Origin: Alnus glutinosa
Taxonomy: Eukaryota > Streptophyta > Magnoliopsida > Fagales > Betulaceae
Assembly: GCF_958979055.1 (NCBI RefSeq)
Contig: NC_084886.1
Coordinates: forward strand, 9,707,654 to 9,771,653
DNA length: 64,000 nt
Direction: 5' to 3'
This document shows positions 39,825-52,900 of the stretch, in pieces. The number at the start of each line of letters is the position of its first letter. Position 1 is the stretch's first letter. Under the pieces are notes generated by a model. The model was not told the DNA's origin, did no database searches, and saw only the letters and a program-made list of their open reading frames with translations. A program made the position numbers and the translations under genes.

Positions 39825-40527
39825 GTCAAAATTTCACTGGAATCCTGCTACCCATTACGCTAACGCCATGTAGCCTTATCTTATACCCATCTTATCACCA
39901 ACTACAACACATCCAGCTATCATCTACTCAATCGCGCATCTTCCCAATACGTAGACTCATAGACAACCTCATTTTATTCCCAATACGTAGACTCGTCTTC
40001 TCAAGTTCCCAACGTCTCTTTTGAGACCTTATTCTCCAAAGACCAGCCAGCTATCTGATACACACATGGGAAGAGAAAGAGGCAAGATGTGAGAGGGATT
40101 GATATGAGAAATGCACCTTATCCAAAGACATTTATGTTTGTTTCGTTTCTTCTCTACCTTCTACCATATTTCACGACAACCTTCGGTCAAAATTTCACTG
40201 GAATCTTGCTGCCAATTACGCTAACGCCACGTAACCTTATCTTATCCCCACCTTATCACCAATTACAACACAGCCAGTTATCCTCCACTCAATTATGCAT
40301 CTTTTCAATACGTAGACTCGTAGACAACCTTATTTTATTCCCAATACGTATACTCGTCTTCCCAAGTTCCCAACATCTCTTTTGAGACCCTATTCTCCAA
40401 AGACCAGCCAACTATCTAATACACACATGGGAAGAGAAAGAGGCAAGATGTGAGAGGGATTGAGATGAGAAATGTACCTTATCCAAAGACATTTATGTTT
40501 GTTTCCTTTCTTCTCTACCTTCTACCG
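39825..40527 (+). repeat. ~361-bp tandem duplication
   Basis: GTCAAAATTTCACTGG begins both units (39825 and 40186). Both contain CACTCAAT-type CT-rich sequence, GTAGACTCGT, GGGAAGAGAAAGAGGC and CCTTATCCAAAGACATTTAT. The units differ by scattered substitutions. Open frames inside them have no recognisable domain. Confidence 0.9.
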
Positions 40528-43500
40528 TACATTATGTTACGCCATTTAAATTTTTTAAGTGATGTGACAACATATTCATCATGTAACAATATATGTATTA
40601 TTAGATTCGTGAAATGTAATTTTTATCATGAAATGACTTCTCTCTATGAGGATCCTATTTATGAGGAGTGTAAGTCAAGTAAACCCTCAAATATATTATC
40701 TGAAAAACAAATAAAAAGATTTCGCAAGAGACTTGAAAAGCCTATGGTTTTGCTTTTATAAGTAGATAACTGCCATTGAAGACCATCTTTATATGAATGG
40801 TTTGGTGTTTTTATGGTCCCTATATTTATTGACAATTTCGATATTTATTATTGCACTACGATTATCAATCCGTGAAGATCAAAAAGCCATTAGCCATTAG
40901 ATTTAGGGTACGTTTGGAATTGCGATTTCGTAGACGATAAGTGCGATTTTAAACCATTAATGTGACATATAATTTAATAATGTGACAATAAAAATTAATT
41001 ATAGGATCTACACTTAAAAAATAAAAATTAAAAATAAAAAAAAATGAAGGGATGATCTTTATTGTAACATCATCTCAATTATATGTAACCATTTACTAAA
41101 CAATATTAATCTTAGATTTAAGGTAGGTGAGTTATTGCAAAAGTTGGTTCTTAGTTAAATTCTGAGTGGAGAATCTGCTTATATTTTACATTTCAATCAA
41201 GCAGCAGTTATGATTAGACTCCCAAGTGCTGCTCCCATTCCCATCACTAGCTTGTTATCTAATCGTCGCTTTGAGTGTTTGGTACATGGCCTCGTCACCA
41301 ACGATCAATCAACTTTTGTTGCATTATTTGTGATAAGCACAAGTTTCTGTAGTAGGAATAATAAAGCAATATTTTTTATTTTTTATTTATTTTTTTCATT
41401 TTTTACTTTATTAATCGACATTTTCCCCGTTTTTAATGTTGTTGGTTATATTAAAGTCGGCAACTTTTGATAGAGGTCTATTATTGATCATTATATATTG
41501 ATCCCAAAGGAAATTCCTCTCATTGCTTGGGTCCATCTTAAAATTAATGTCTCCTGCGAATGAGATCCCCAACTTTGAGAATGTTAATTTTTTATTTTTA
41601 TTTTTTCCACCGAACCTTCTATTATTATAATTATACATTTTTAATCTCTTCTTCACTAAACTGGAATCTTTGTTTTGATTATTAGTTTATCTTATACATC
41701 CACCCATTAAAAAAAAAAAAAAAAAAGAAATTGTTGGAACAACTTTCAGTACAGTGTGAACTACGCGTTCTTCGATGTTCTTCACGCTCGCAAAAAATAC
41801 TGCAAAACAACTAAAATTAAGAAACCCTTCCGAGAGTTTCGCTCTGATGCCTAAGTCAGTATTTGAGAGAAAAGTATGATGAGGGTCTTGCTTTAATGCC
41901 TAAGTTAGTATCTGAGAGAAAAATATGCTCATCATTGATACTTAGGAGTCAAACCTGAATTGGGTTTACTACTTCCACTTAAATTAGGAGTGCCTGGTAT
42001 TTGATTTGGTATGAGTCTACGAGAGTTCTATCTTCATTCAACTGAGAGTTGGACTGTTGACCAAATTCTTCAAAGAGTTCTTATTGGACCTGGATTGATA
42101 CTACTACCCTAATTCGATTTGAAGTATGATTATTCCCAACAAAAATAAAGAGCAACACTAGAAATCACATTTTTTATTTTTATCCAACAACTATTCCACA
42201 ATCTTAATGTATCTATTCTAACTAACTCTTAAATAAGTTATTGTTAAAAAAAAAAAAAAATTCAAATGTTCGTTGGGATTGTATGATCATTATAAGATAA
42301 TTGTGGCATAAAAATATGGTTTCTAGCAATTTTTTTATAAATAAATAAATGCAATTGTTACCTTTGTTGTTGGGAATAGCTTTTTATTTAGTCTTTTTCA
42401 ATTAGGGGTTTGAGAGCAAACTTTTGAAACAAGACTAGTGAAAACCATCTCTACATTTATTTTTCTAGGCAAATTAAGGAAAATAATACAATGAACATAA
42501 AAGTGAAGCTGAATAGGAGAGAGAAAGACCACAACCAAATTCACTTAACCTATCACTTCTAAACAATTGTTTATTCAAAGTTGAAACCCATCTCTACATG
42601 CATGTTGGAAAAATTTTCTTATGTTGGACAAAAACTACTTATGGGAACATAATTAGGGAGTAATCCCGTGCCCGAATTGCATCCGATCTCTTATAATTGT
42701 GAGAGATTTTCGATAGAGCCCACCTACTTGAATAGGTGTCCGGTTAATTACTGAAAATCTCCCGTAATCCGTCCCATAATTAGACAAAAATATGACTTTA
42801 TAGCTTCACAGGAAATAAAATAATATTCCTTTTAAGGAATTGGGTTCACCCCTTTTCTCTCTTGAGAGAGATTGCTATCACTCAGATTAAAGTTTGACAC
42901 TGAATGTGTAAGATGTCGCTACTTTATGCCATTAGAGGACCTTGGGCCTCTTGCACAAACAACACTGCTACCAAAAGGACTGGACAGTGAAAAATGTGAT
43001 GGGTAAGTTTCACCGAAATTGAAATGGCCTTCTGGGGGAGATTGCTGTCAGTTCCAGACATCAACACTGTGGCCTAATTATTAAAAATGTGGCTGCTTTG
43101 CTTCATTATTGGGACTTTTTTTGGCCATTAGCTACCAAAATCATTGTTTAGGTAAATAATTATACGAATAATTTACCAAAATCAATCGATTGAGATATTT
43201 GTTTGAAAGTGGTCAAAGAAGTCTCACATCCCAAAACGAAATGAAATGAAATGAAATGATGATGTTGTTGTTGTTGTTTTGTTTGGGATTCAAAAATGAA
43301 TAGAAATCACGCGTCTAATGTGACAACTGACAATTCCCCAATACAAAGCATCTCCTAACAGACGAATAATGGGTCACGAACCAATTCAAAGTCAGCACCG
43401 CCGCGGTTTGCTTGCTTGCTTGCTTGGTGGAGCCTGTGGGTTCATGGGATTCAACATTATATGCCCTTTCTTCACTAAATACGCTAAACCCTCTGGCCCG

Positions 43501-44275
43501 CTCGATCTCCTACCACGGATTCTCTAACACCCTGTTAATAATAACATAGAATGAGTAGATTATATAATAAACACATTTATGGTTGTTAAGTTCTGCATTT
43601 GTTTTTTACAGGGTGAAACTAGGCTTTATATGGAGCTCTAAATTAATTTGTTAGTCCTTTTAGACCGATAACGCAGATTTGACTAACGTTTTCTTTGGGT
43701 CGTTGCAGATGCGTGAAGAGGTACTGGAGCACTATATTACGTGGCTTTGACGAGTTATAACCACATAAAGTGGTAGGTTATGAAAACACTCATTGGCGTT
43801 AAAGTGGGTGCAAATGTAGTTAGCGCTTTTCTTGGTTCGTTAGGAGAACATTAGAAGTTTGCGTCAAGTCACATACATAAATGCGAATCCAAATTCGATC
43901 AACTGACTTTAATTAGATTCAGCTAGTCTGGATACAGCTTTGCGAGCATCAACCACATACACTGCCCCATTACCTGAGATGTGAGGTCAAATATTCCCAC
44001 TGTATTTGCATCATTACAATGGTTAATACCACTGATTAGGTCGATCTAGAGGTTCTCTTCTTCTTGTCCTTGTCGATATTTGACTTGCTACCGGTGGGAA
44101 TGAGATTTTCTGTGAAAAAAAATGAATGATATATATGTACTTTCAAGTGCTTACGCTCTCATGCAGCAGTAAAAATCACCGTTGAATTTTAGACGGGTTA
44201 ATTGTATATTTCGTGAAACAATAAACGGTGAATATTGCTTCCCGTGAAAATAGAACTGGAGTTCTTTTCCAATCG
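40528..44275. other. Gene-poor AT-rich DNA
   Basis: Holds a one-ended MITE fragment (40911-40960, AGGGTACGTTTGGAATTGCG) and an LTR-like patch near 41735-42130 with GCTCTGATGCCTAAGTCAGT and a diverged second copy. A foldback candidate at about 42655-42785 has GAGATTTTCGAT against GAAAATCTCCCGT. No gene is supported, and the short open frames lack any signature. Confidence 0.4.
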
Positions 44276-44557
44276 TCCCATTTTTACTGCTTATTTATTC
44301 TCAAAAGATTTCTAGTGATTTTTTTCATTGGAGGCAAACCAAACTCGTTATTATTGTTGTTGGCATATACCTCTTCTACTTTCTCTTTTCGGCACATAAT
44401 TCTGCAACGGGAATCCTCCCATTTTTACTGCTTATTTATTCTCAAAATATTTCTAGTGATTTTTTTCATTGGAGGCAAGCCAAACTCGTTATTATTGTTG
44501 TTGGCATATACCTCTTCTACTTTCTCTTTTCGGCACATAATTCTGCAACGGGACCAA
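44276..44557 (+). repeat. 141-bp tandem duplication
   Basis: TCCCATTTTTACTGCTTATT starts each unit (44276 and 44417), and each runs through GGCATATACCTCTTCTAC to ATTCTGCAACGGGA. The units differ at only two or three positions. The length is a multiple of three, so an open frame of 136 codons crosses both, but it has no family similarity and then enters a GA repeat (44561-44594). Confidence 0.92.
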
Positions 44558-44596
<39 letters not shown>

Positions 44597-46424
44597 TCAT
44601 GGAAACTGGGGAATAAAAACACAACTTTGTTATACTAATTTTCACTTTCGATGGATGTTGTGTTTTGTGCAGAATAAAAGCCATAAAGTATTAGATCTTT
44701 TATAGGTAATCAAATATAGTTATGATTCTTATGAAATTTGATTGCATCCAGCGGTTTCACAATCAGAGTCCACTAAAATAATCTTTGAGAAAAACCCATA
44801 ATCTAACCACAGAATCATATTAATATTAGCGTTCTGTGATCTCCAAATTACTGCTTAAATATTGCATTGTTGGAGTGACTGTGTTTATTTGAAAAGGGAA
44901 AAACTCTGGAGTTCCAAGAATTACTGAAAAATGAAGATATAAAATAAGTCTAGACAGTTTTACCACCACTTGTCACTGCAACTGTTTACCATGTGAACTT
45001 CTCAATCACTCAAAAGTCAAAGCAGAAAGAATACTAGAGGAAATTAAGAACCCAAGTAAAAGTAATACCAGGTGATAACATATGCAAGAGAATCGCCGTG
45101 TTAGTGTTCTTAACTAGATTGCTATTAAAACTATAATTAGATAATTAAATCTATTATTTCCTATTAGTTTTATCATGTTATTAAAACTAAAGTTTGAGTT
45201 CGAACCTTGACTTTATAGTTACGATTTTCAATTGAAAACCACGAACACGCTTATTCTTGAACATATGCAGATTCCCCTAAATGGAAACTACATATTTCTT
45301 CTTTTTTTATTTTTTATTGAAAATTGCAGAACAAGCTAATTATTCTTGAAAACAGATATAGTCTCCCTAATTATGAATTCCCCTCCTTTTGAGAATGAAG
45401 TTTTAAGTAAACTTCAAGTACTTGATTGCAGACTTTCATATGGAAATTCAGGAACATCAAATGTTGGATATTTAACATCATATGTTGGATGTTCTGTTTG
45501 AATGTGCTCTTAATTTCAAGAAATGTTCTACCACTCTTCCCTTTAAACAGATATTGAAATTTTTTGCACTCAAGAAATAACTTAAATATGTTTCTTTTAC
45601 TTGTTCTTTATTAGATTTTCAAGTGTAATTTCTGAATGCTTGAATACTGTGTGGTGATAGCGAACATAACCCCACAAGATGGGCCAACTTTAGGAGATTT
45701 TCCATGCTTAATATTGGACAATCTTCTTCGAACTTATCTCTGAAGTTTCAGGAAATTAAATAGAAGTTTCAGGAAATTAGCTACAGATCCCTTAGGTGCC
45801 ATCTAGTCGTTTGAGTATTTGGCTTTTTGCAGACATTTGTCAATTCATACTAGCTAGATTATAGGACGTGTCTTCTTCAACGACAAACTATGCTATGCAA
45901 CAGCCAAAAGAATGCTATCTTAACTATTCAACCACATTACATTGGCGTTCTTGTGACTCTTGAAAAAAGGAAGCTAAGGCCAAAATTCAGAATTATCTAA
46001 AAAATGTTCATTGAGATTGATATAACTTTTGCCATACGGGAAAATCAAATACATGATTGGTGGTCCTAAGAAAGCTTACACGACTTTATTCTTCCATACC
46101 AGACCCGTTGTCATCCACCACCTATTTTAAATCATAGCAAAGAGGGGGGTCCTACCTATTATCCTGGTGACAGAATGATTATAATAGCATCCTCATCCTC
46201 TGCATAAAACCAAAAATAATCCCATAAACCCAAAACAAAAGCTTCCAGCTTTCATAGGGTGCTCAGCTGGCACCAGCTTTGGGCCTTTGGCTCTCTCCAG
46301 TTATTGCTCACGCGTCCTCCCTCTCTTTATCTCTACAGCTATTTCCTCCTCCCTATATATACTACTACTCCCCAAAGACCCCTTCATTCAAACAACCACC
46401 GACTCTCTCTGTCTCTCTCAAAAA
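44558..46424. other. Intergenic; upstream region and 5' UTR of the XTH gene
   Basis: Starts with a (GA)n tract, then AT-rich DNA without genes. The last ~80 bp include a TATA-like CCTATATATACTAC (about 46352) and a CT-rich leader before the ATG at 46425. Confidence 0.5.
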
Positions 46425-47957
46425 ATGGCCTTTTCTAGTAATGGGTTTTCTATGTTTGCATTGGTTTGTGTAGTGGTGAGCTCTTTACTAGTAGCCGCCT
46501 ATGCTGGTAACTTTTACCAGGACTTCGATTTAACATGGGGAGATAACCGTGCCAAGATATTCAATGGAGGACAGCTTCTATCTCTTTCTCTAGACAGGGT
46601 CTCTGGCTCTGGCTTCAAGTCTAAGAAGGAATACCTTTTTGGGAGAATTGATATGCAGCTTAAACTTGTTGCTGGCAACTCTGCTGGCACTGTTACTGCC
46701 TATTACGTATGTCTGAAACTCATCCTTTTTTTTTTTCTCTATGTCACACACACACACACACATTAAAAAACAACTTCTTGGGCCATCAGGATGGTTGGTG
46801 CTTGCTTGAGACATCTTTGAAGTGAACCAACTGATATCTGTCACCTTAAAAAAGTCACAACCTTACCATGAATTTAATTATTACTTATTTGATCTTGTGA
46901 TCTATTAATTCTAATAACGGCCATAGGTTTATTCAGTTGGGGCTGTGGTTACTCATCAATATTACCAATGTTTTTCCTTTCCTCCTGTCGCTTCACATGA
47001 AAACCTTCTGTTTCTCTCTGTTTTTTTAAAAAGTAGGGGTACTACTGTCAAAACTAATTTAGCCTTTTTATCAGTTGATTTCGTTAAACAAGAAGATAAT
47101 CCATAAAGTTGTTTCTGATGCGCAACTGTATCATCAGAAGTCATTTTCATTGAATTCTTTCCAAAAACGCCCCCCAAACATTCAAACAAATTCTCTGTGG
47201 CTATGACTATATCATGCAATTGACTGTTCTGTTTTTTTATTGCAGTTGTCTTCTCAGGGGCCTACTCACGATGAAATTGACTTTGAGTTCTTGGGAAACC
47301 TTAGCGGTGACCCTTATATCCTACACACAAATGTTTTCACTCAAGGCAAGGGAAACAGAGAGCAACAGTTCTATCTCTGGTTCGACCCCACAAGAAATTT
47401 TCACACTTACTCCATCATCTGGAAACCCCAGCACATAATGTAAGAGAAAATATGCAGAAAATACAAATTTCATTGAATAACATTGACAGGGTTCGAACTG
47501 GATAGTCCCAAAAGCTTAACTGTTAAAGAAAAAGTAAATTTAATCATTTAATCAAATATTTAACGTTGTTGCTTCTCTTTTCAGCTTCTTGGTTGATAAC
47601 GTTCCCATAAGAGTATTCAAGAATGCCGAACCGATCGGCGTTCCCTTCCCTAAGAGCCAACCTATGAGGATTTACTCTAGCCTCTGGAACGCTGACGACT
47701 GGGCGACAAGAGGAGGATTGGTGAAAACTGATTGGTCCAAGGCGCCCTTCACAGCATACTACCGGAACTTCAAGGTCACCGCCTCCACTGCTGCATGGCG
47801 GACCAATGCTGGATGGGAGACCAACGAGCTTGATGGCCCTGGCCGAAGACGACTGAGATGGGTTCAGAAATACTTCATGATTTACAACTACTGCACTGAC
47901 TTGAAACGCTTCCCTCAAGGTGTTCCTCCTGAGTGCGGACGCTCGAGATTTCTCTAA
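46425..47957 (+). CDS. XTH: Xyloglucan endotransglucosylase/hydrolase (GH16), TCH4/XTH22-23 type
   Basis: Three exons: 46425-46706, 47246-47439 and 47585-47957; 849 nt, 282 residues. A signal peptide of about 27 residues ([17 protein letters not shown]) precedes [12 protein letters not shown]. Exon 2 carries the GH16 catalytic motif [11 protein letters not shown] with nucleophile and acid/base Glu, directly followed by the N-glycosylation site NLS. Exon 3 holds the XET C-terminal domain with paired cysteines ([10 protein letters not shown] and PPECGR). XTHs cut and rejoin xyloglucan in the primary wall, loosening or strengthening it during growth. The ATG at 46425 was chosen because it begins the signal peptide and follows a CT-rich leader. 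The 23-type assignment rests on overall resemblance and is less sure than the family. Confidence 0.95.
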
Positions 47958-49940
47958 AAGAAAGAAGCTAGAAGCAGCTTTTCTAGTCAAGTTTCGATGG
48001 AGTTGATCTGTACGTAATATATATAGTCCATGGTTGGATGGGTGGAGATTCTTTGCAACTTCCTCTGTGATGAAGTTTGATTTAGCTTGAAATCAGGATT
48101 CAAATAAATTAAATTCTTTCGTGTCTTTGTATGTTAACGGGGACTTGGTGCCACCGACTCTGTTCAGCCCCCTCTATGGTTTATGATGTTTGAATATTTG
48201 TTCATATAATGAAATTACTTGTTTTCTATTTTATATTACTAGAGCTGCCTACGATATATATGTTAAGTAATAATAATAATTACACTTGTGTTCGATCAGT
48301 ATATAAATTAAGCGGATGAGTACTGTTCTAAGTGTGACAGATTAATATAACGTAATTAAGTTTAGATTTATAGGTTTATGATTAATATAATATAATTAGA
48401 AAAATAAGTATACTTTCACCCCCTTTAAGTAACAATTATTTTTTATAAAGTTTCACAAACCGACAATTATGACACTTAGATACATCAAACTACCAATTTA
48501 TTACATTAATGCCCCTCCATTAGAATCACGCCATCTATAAATGTTACACATGTGAGTTCATGGGTCTAAATAAAAAATGGATGTTAGTTAAGAATTGCCA
48601 AAATATATTTATTCCACTTAATTGAGTCTAAATTTATACTTTTAAGCTTTTAAATTAAGTGGTGTATCAACATATTATATTAGAGTATTTTATTCCATTG
48701 GATCAACAATTGATTTTGTTTTTTCACAAGTACTGATCTAAGAGCTTATTATTATTGTCATATCATCCAGTTGTATGATAGTTACTCGTTATATTATGGT
48801 CGATCTTACTATAAATCTCCCGCAAAGGTCAAATCTTTTAACAAAAGAATAATATTATTTAGTAGATTGTTATACGACTGCCATAAAACTGAGATAGCGT
48901 GACAGTGAAAATCAGCCTGTAATTATTTTTTAAAAAAAAAATAAAAAATACTGATTCAAGGGTTTGATTTCACTATCACAAAAATTGTATGATAGTCATA
49001 TAACAGTATACTAAATAGTATTATTCTTAACAAAATAGTTTTCAAAACTCTGAAAGTTACCAAGCAAGTTACTTAGTTTGCCCAAATGCGTAACCCATCA
49101 CATTAGAATGTGATGAATTTATTATTTATATATCGGGAAAAGTCATATATCCCTCTCAAATTACCACTCAATTGATAACGTCTCTAACAAACTATTAATT
49201 GGAACAATGACCCTCAAAACTATAAAAATAAATAATTGTCAATATCCCCAGAAATAAAAATAAAAAACCAATCATTTGTATTGTACTCTTACCTTGTGGG
49301 ATATCTTATCTTCAGCACAGAAAGCATCGAACATTGAAGATTGTCGTCCTGAGAAATTGCCAAAGCATATAAGATTTAAACAACTCCGGCAATTTTACAT
49401 TGTCATCTGCTATACTGTCTTTGGCAACTATGACATCCAGTTGCTACCATTCATACTTTATTTCTATTAGTCAATCCTATAATCTTGTGAAAGGATTGGA
49501 ACTGTGAAGACTTTCAAAAATCAAATTCATCTTTTAAATTAAAGCAATTACAGTAGTCCAATGTAGATGTCATAAGAAACATGCAGATGCACCTCTGCTG
49601 AAAGCAAATTGAAGTTCCACAGATCTCAAACTCAAAGAATAGGTTGAACCCTAATGTATTTCTTTTAATTTTTCCTAAAATAATACTAGAATACCATTCT
49701 CGAAATATCAACTAGTTTGCTTTTTTGGACACAACACTTGTTTCCTCTTCCCAAGATACAACAAGAACAATAGACTTCCCTGCTGCTTGGCGCTTAAAAA
49801 TTTCATTCAAGCTAGAATCAAACAATGTGTGTCAGTCACTGGAGCCAAATTTGGCCTGAGTGCCGGCAGACCAGCGTAATAAGCTCTCATATGACAAGTA
49901 TGGCAATATTCTTTGTGCAGTATCTTTCACATGGTCAATA
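47958..49940. other. XTH 3' flank and intergenic DNA
   Basis: The first ~250 bp are probably XTH 3' UTR. Segments near 48412-48540 and 49138-49230 resemble the dispersed repeat with CCCTCTCAAATTACCA-type ends. The part after about 49500 should contain 3' UTR of the minus-strand gene. No gene is seen. Confidence 0.4.
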
Positions 49941-52900
49941 CTATTTGTTTGGAGAGTCTGCCTTTGGAATGACCTTTTCTTCGACATAATTGGCAAATCT
50001 AACTTTTGGCGGCTGCAAGCACTGTTACAAATAAGTTGAAATGAGTTTATTGGCTGCTTCAGGTAAGATATATTGTTCAAAAGCCTACTGGGGAAAAACA
50101 AGAACAAAAGGTGAACTCTGTGAATGGATTATAAGCAATTTGATATAGAGTATAAGTGACACTTACAGTGATTCTGCAGTGGATGTTGAGCTCATCGTTC
50201 ATCTGGCCTAGGCGATGTTTTGCTAGTTCTTCTGCTTCAGATGCTTTCCTGCATGCTTCTTTCACCTGCATCAAATAGAAAACATTCTTAGAATTCCAGC
50301 AAGAATTTTCAACTCCACGGACACAAATGGATGGCTGCTTATTTTCTGATAAGACCATTGACAATAAAATCAAACCAAAACAATAGATATTGTGAATGGG
50401 AAACATTATGAGCCCAATGTTTGCTGTGCTCACCTTATTGACATGAATAGTGGAATGATCATTGACACCATCAGTAGATTTTTCAAACATAGTCCGCAGG
50501 TATGATAGTTCCTTAATCAAATCTATGGCCACCTCTTCGGCATCTTGCATCTGATTTTTGGAGAACTCAAATGCTCTCTCCGCATGGAGACGAAAAGAAG
50601 CACAGTTCAAACAAGTACAGAGCCCTCTGCATCCTCGTGGATTTCTTTTAAGAATCCCCTTTTTGAGTCCAGCAACATGAACTCCTGAAGGAACTGAGGC
50701 TTCAAGTTGAGATGTATTCTGAGACAAGCAATCTGCTTCAACTGGCTTTGTACCATTAGAATATTTTATAGATGAACTAGGGCAGTCCATTTCAGTGTTG
50801 CCAGAAACTTGCGAGATCGATATTCTACCTTCTTCCCTAGACAAAGCTTCACAGGTGACAGGAGGACACAGTGAAGTAACTGGTAGAGCGATTTCATGTA
50901 CAGAACTCACTTTCTTAGGGGAAGTTTCCAATTGACCATACTGAACTGGCAGCCGAAGTTCCTTTTGTGAATCAAGCGGAATTAAGGATTCAAAAATGTC
51001 CCGAGGACGTTTCAGCTTTGGATCATCATCATTAGATGAATCATGGGCCGAAGGCAATTCATCCATTGGCAGAGTACCAGAATTGCTAGTATGACGCTCT
51101 GCGTGAAGTCGGCAGCCATTTGAATTATCAACTGGCTTTTCTTGACAGTCAGAAGTGACATGTGGTGGAAGCAGTGTTTGTTGCAGATCCTTCTCAAGTT
51201 TTAAGCAATGACCATTCTCTGAAGCACCTAGAAAAATGAAGGCTTGCAAGAATGATTAGCTTTTCTACTATTAGTGTACAAAAATCCTCATCAAAGCAAT
51301 TATATATATGCTGTCATAGAAAAGGCAACAGGACGTACAAGATTTATCTTTTGTGATATCCATAAGAAATGGAAGCAATCTTCTATAGCTGAATGAGCCC
51401 GGAGTTTTGTATAACTTAATTCCTGAACATGGATTTATAACCTGTTTCAAAATAAAAGCCTATCTTAAATATATTTTTATGATGAGAAGAACTTACAAAA
51501 ACCACATACTTGTCAGTCTCTCAAGATTTCAAGAATAGTTTCTTACCAGTTTACTTTTAGAATTGGAGTAGATTCTCTTATCACTAGAACATCTAGCAAT
51601 TCTTGTATCACTTCCATTTAGGGGTTTCGCAAAGACGTGATCTGTACTCTTTTCAACAAATTCCACTCTACCACCTCCATTTTCTTCAATGTACGGTTTA
51701 GCAAAGATCTCAGCATCTGGTGGTGTTGTCTGGACAAATTCTTCATTCGAACCATCAATTTGATTTTGAACCTTGCCATCATCATCATCATCACCTCTCT
51801 TCTCTAAACTGAATGATTTGATGTTCTCTGCTTCAGACAAATCAGAATTCAGATTCTGAGCTTTACAAGGATACCCATCATTAAGTTTCTTCATTCCTCC
51901 AGTCTCAGACTTCTTTGAATGATCAGAGTGATGACCAACTCCATAATCTCTGCCTGAATGGCATTCATCAACAATCAAAGACAACTGAGGGTTTGCTTCA
52001 TCAACATGTTGAGCCTCGCTAGAGAACCCACAATCAGTTTTCTCAGTTTCTCCATTCTCACTCCGACCCTTTGCATCCTCCTCCAAAACCGAAGACAGAT
52101 CAGGGTTTGAGTCATTCTTATGATCTTCACTAGAAAACCCCAACTCAAATTTTTGATCATGGAGCTCATCAACCGATTTTTTGGAATCGAATGTCATTGA
52201 TGATTCAGGACAGTGTTCACACATTGATAAATCCGCCATGTTACCGTTTGACGACTCATTGGCAGAATTTAGTACAGATGTGGGTGAGTTACCAGAGTCA
52301 CCAGTGTTTGATTTATCCGTGGAAACTTCTTGACCATTAGAAGCGAACTTTGGTTGGGGCAGCAATTGTCCCGAACCCTTGTCCAGTTTTGGCAACTGAG
52401 TACTTTTTGGAGTATCTATAGAAATTCATTAGAAGAATTGTCAGCTCCTTTGACATACTTCTCCGAACTAAAAAATCAGCTTATGTAATTCAAGATTCAA
52501 GAAAAGAAAAATTACAACTTACAAGAATTATCTTTTACGATATCCCTCAGATAAGGAAGCAATCTTTTATAGCTAACTGAACCCGGAGTTTTGAATAGTT
52601 TCCGACTAAAACATGGTCTGAGCACCTACTCCAAAATCCCAGACTATTTCACATTAGCATTAAGCATAAAAGTTATAGAATTTACAACAGAATTTCAATG
52701 TGTAAAAGTTCCAATTGTTATCAACATCCAGCAAAATTAACCAAAAGAAAAAGAAACAAAACGCGTTCGCGCGCACAAAGACGTTCTTAGAAAGCGTCTT
52801 AATTTCTTACCGATTTGGCGTCGGAAATAGAGTGATTCTTCTTGTCATTGTTGGCACCGAAAGCCTCTCCAACACACTTGTCAACTCTCTGAACAATTCC

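Noticed and set aside
40450-40761. Open frame of 103 codons after the tandem duplication
   Set aside because: No recognisable domain; half lies in duplicated repeat sequence.
49832-50107. 91-codon minus-strand frame as the last exon of the 979-residue gene
   Set aside because: The exon 6 donor is phase 0 and this frame would need phase 2; the CLQPPKVRF exon (49941-50021) joins correctly and stops.
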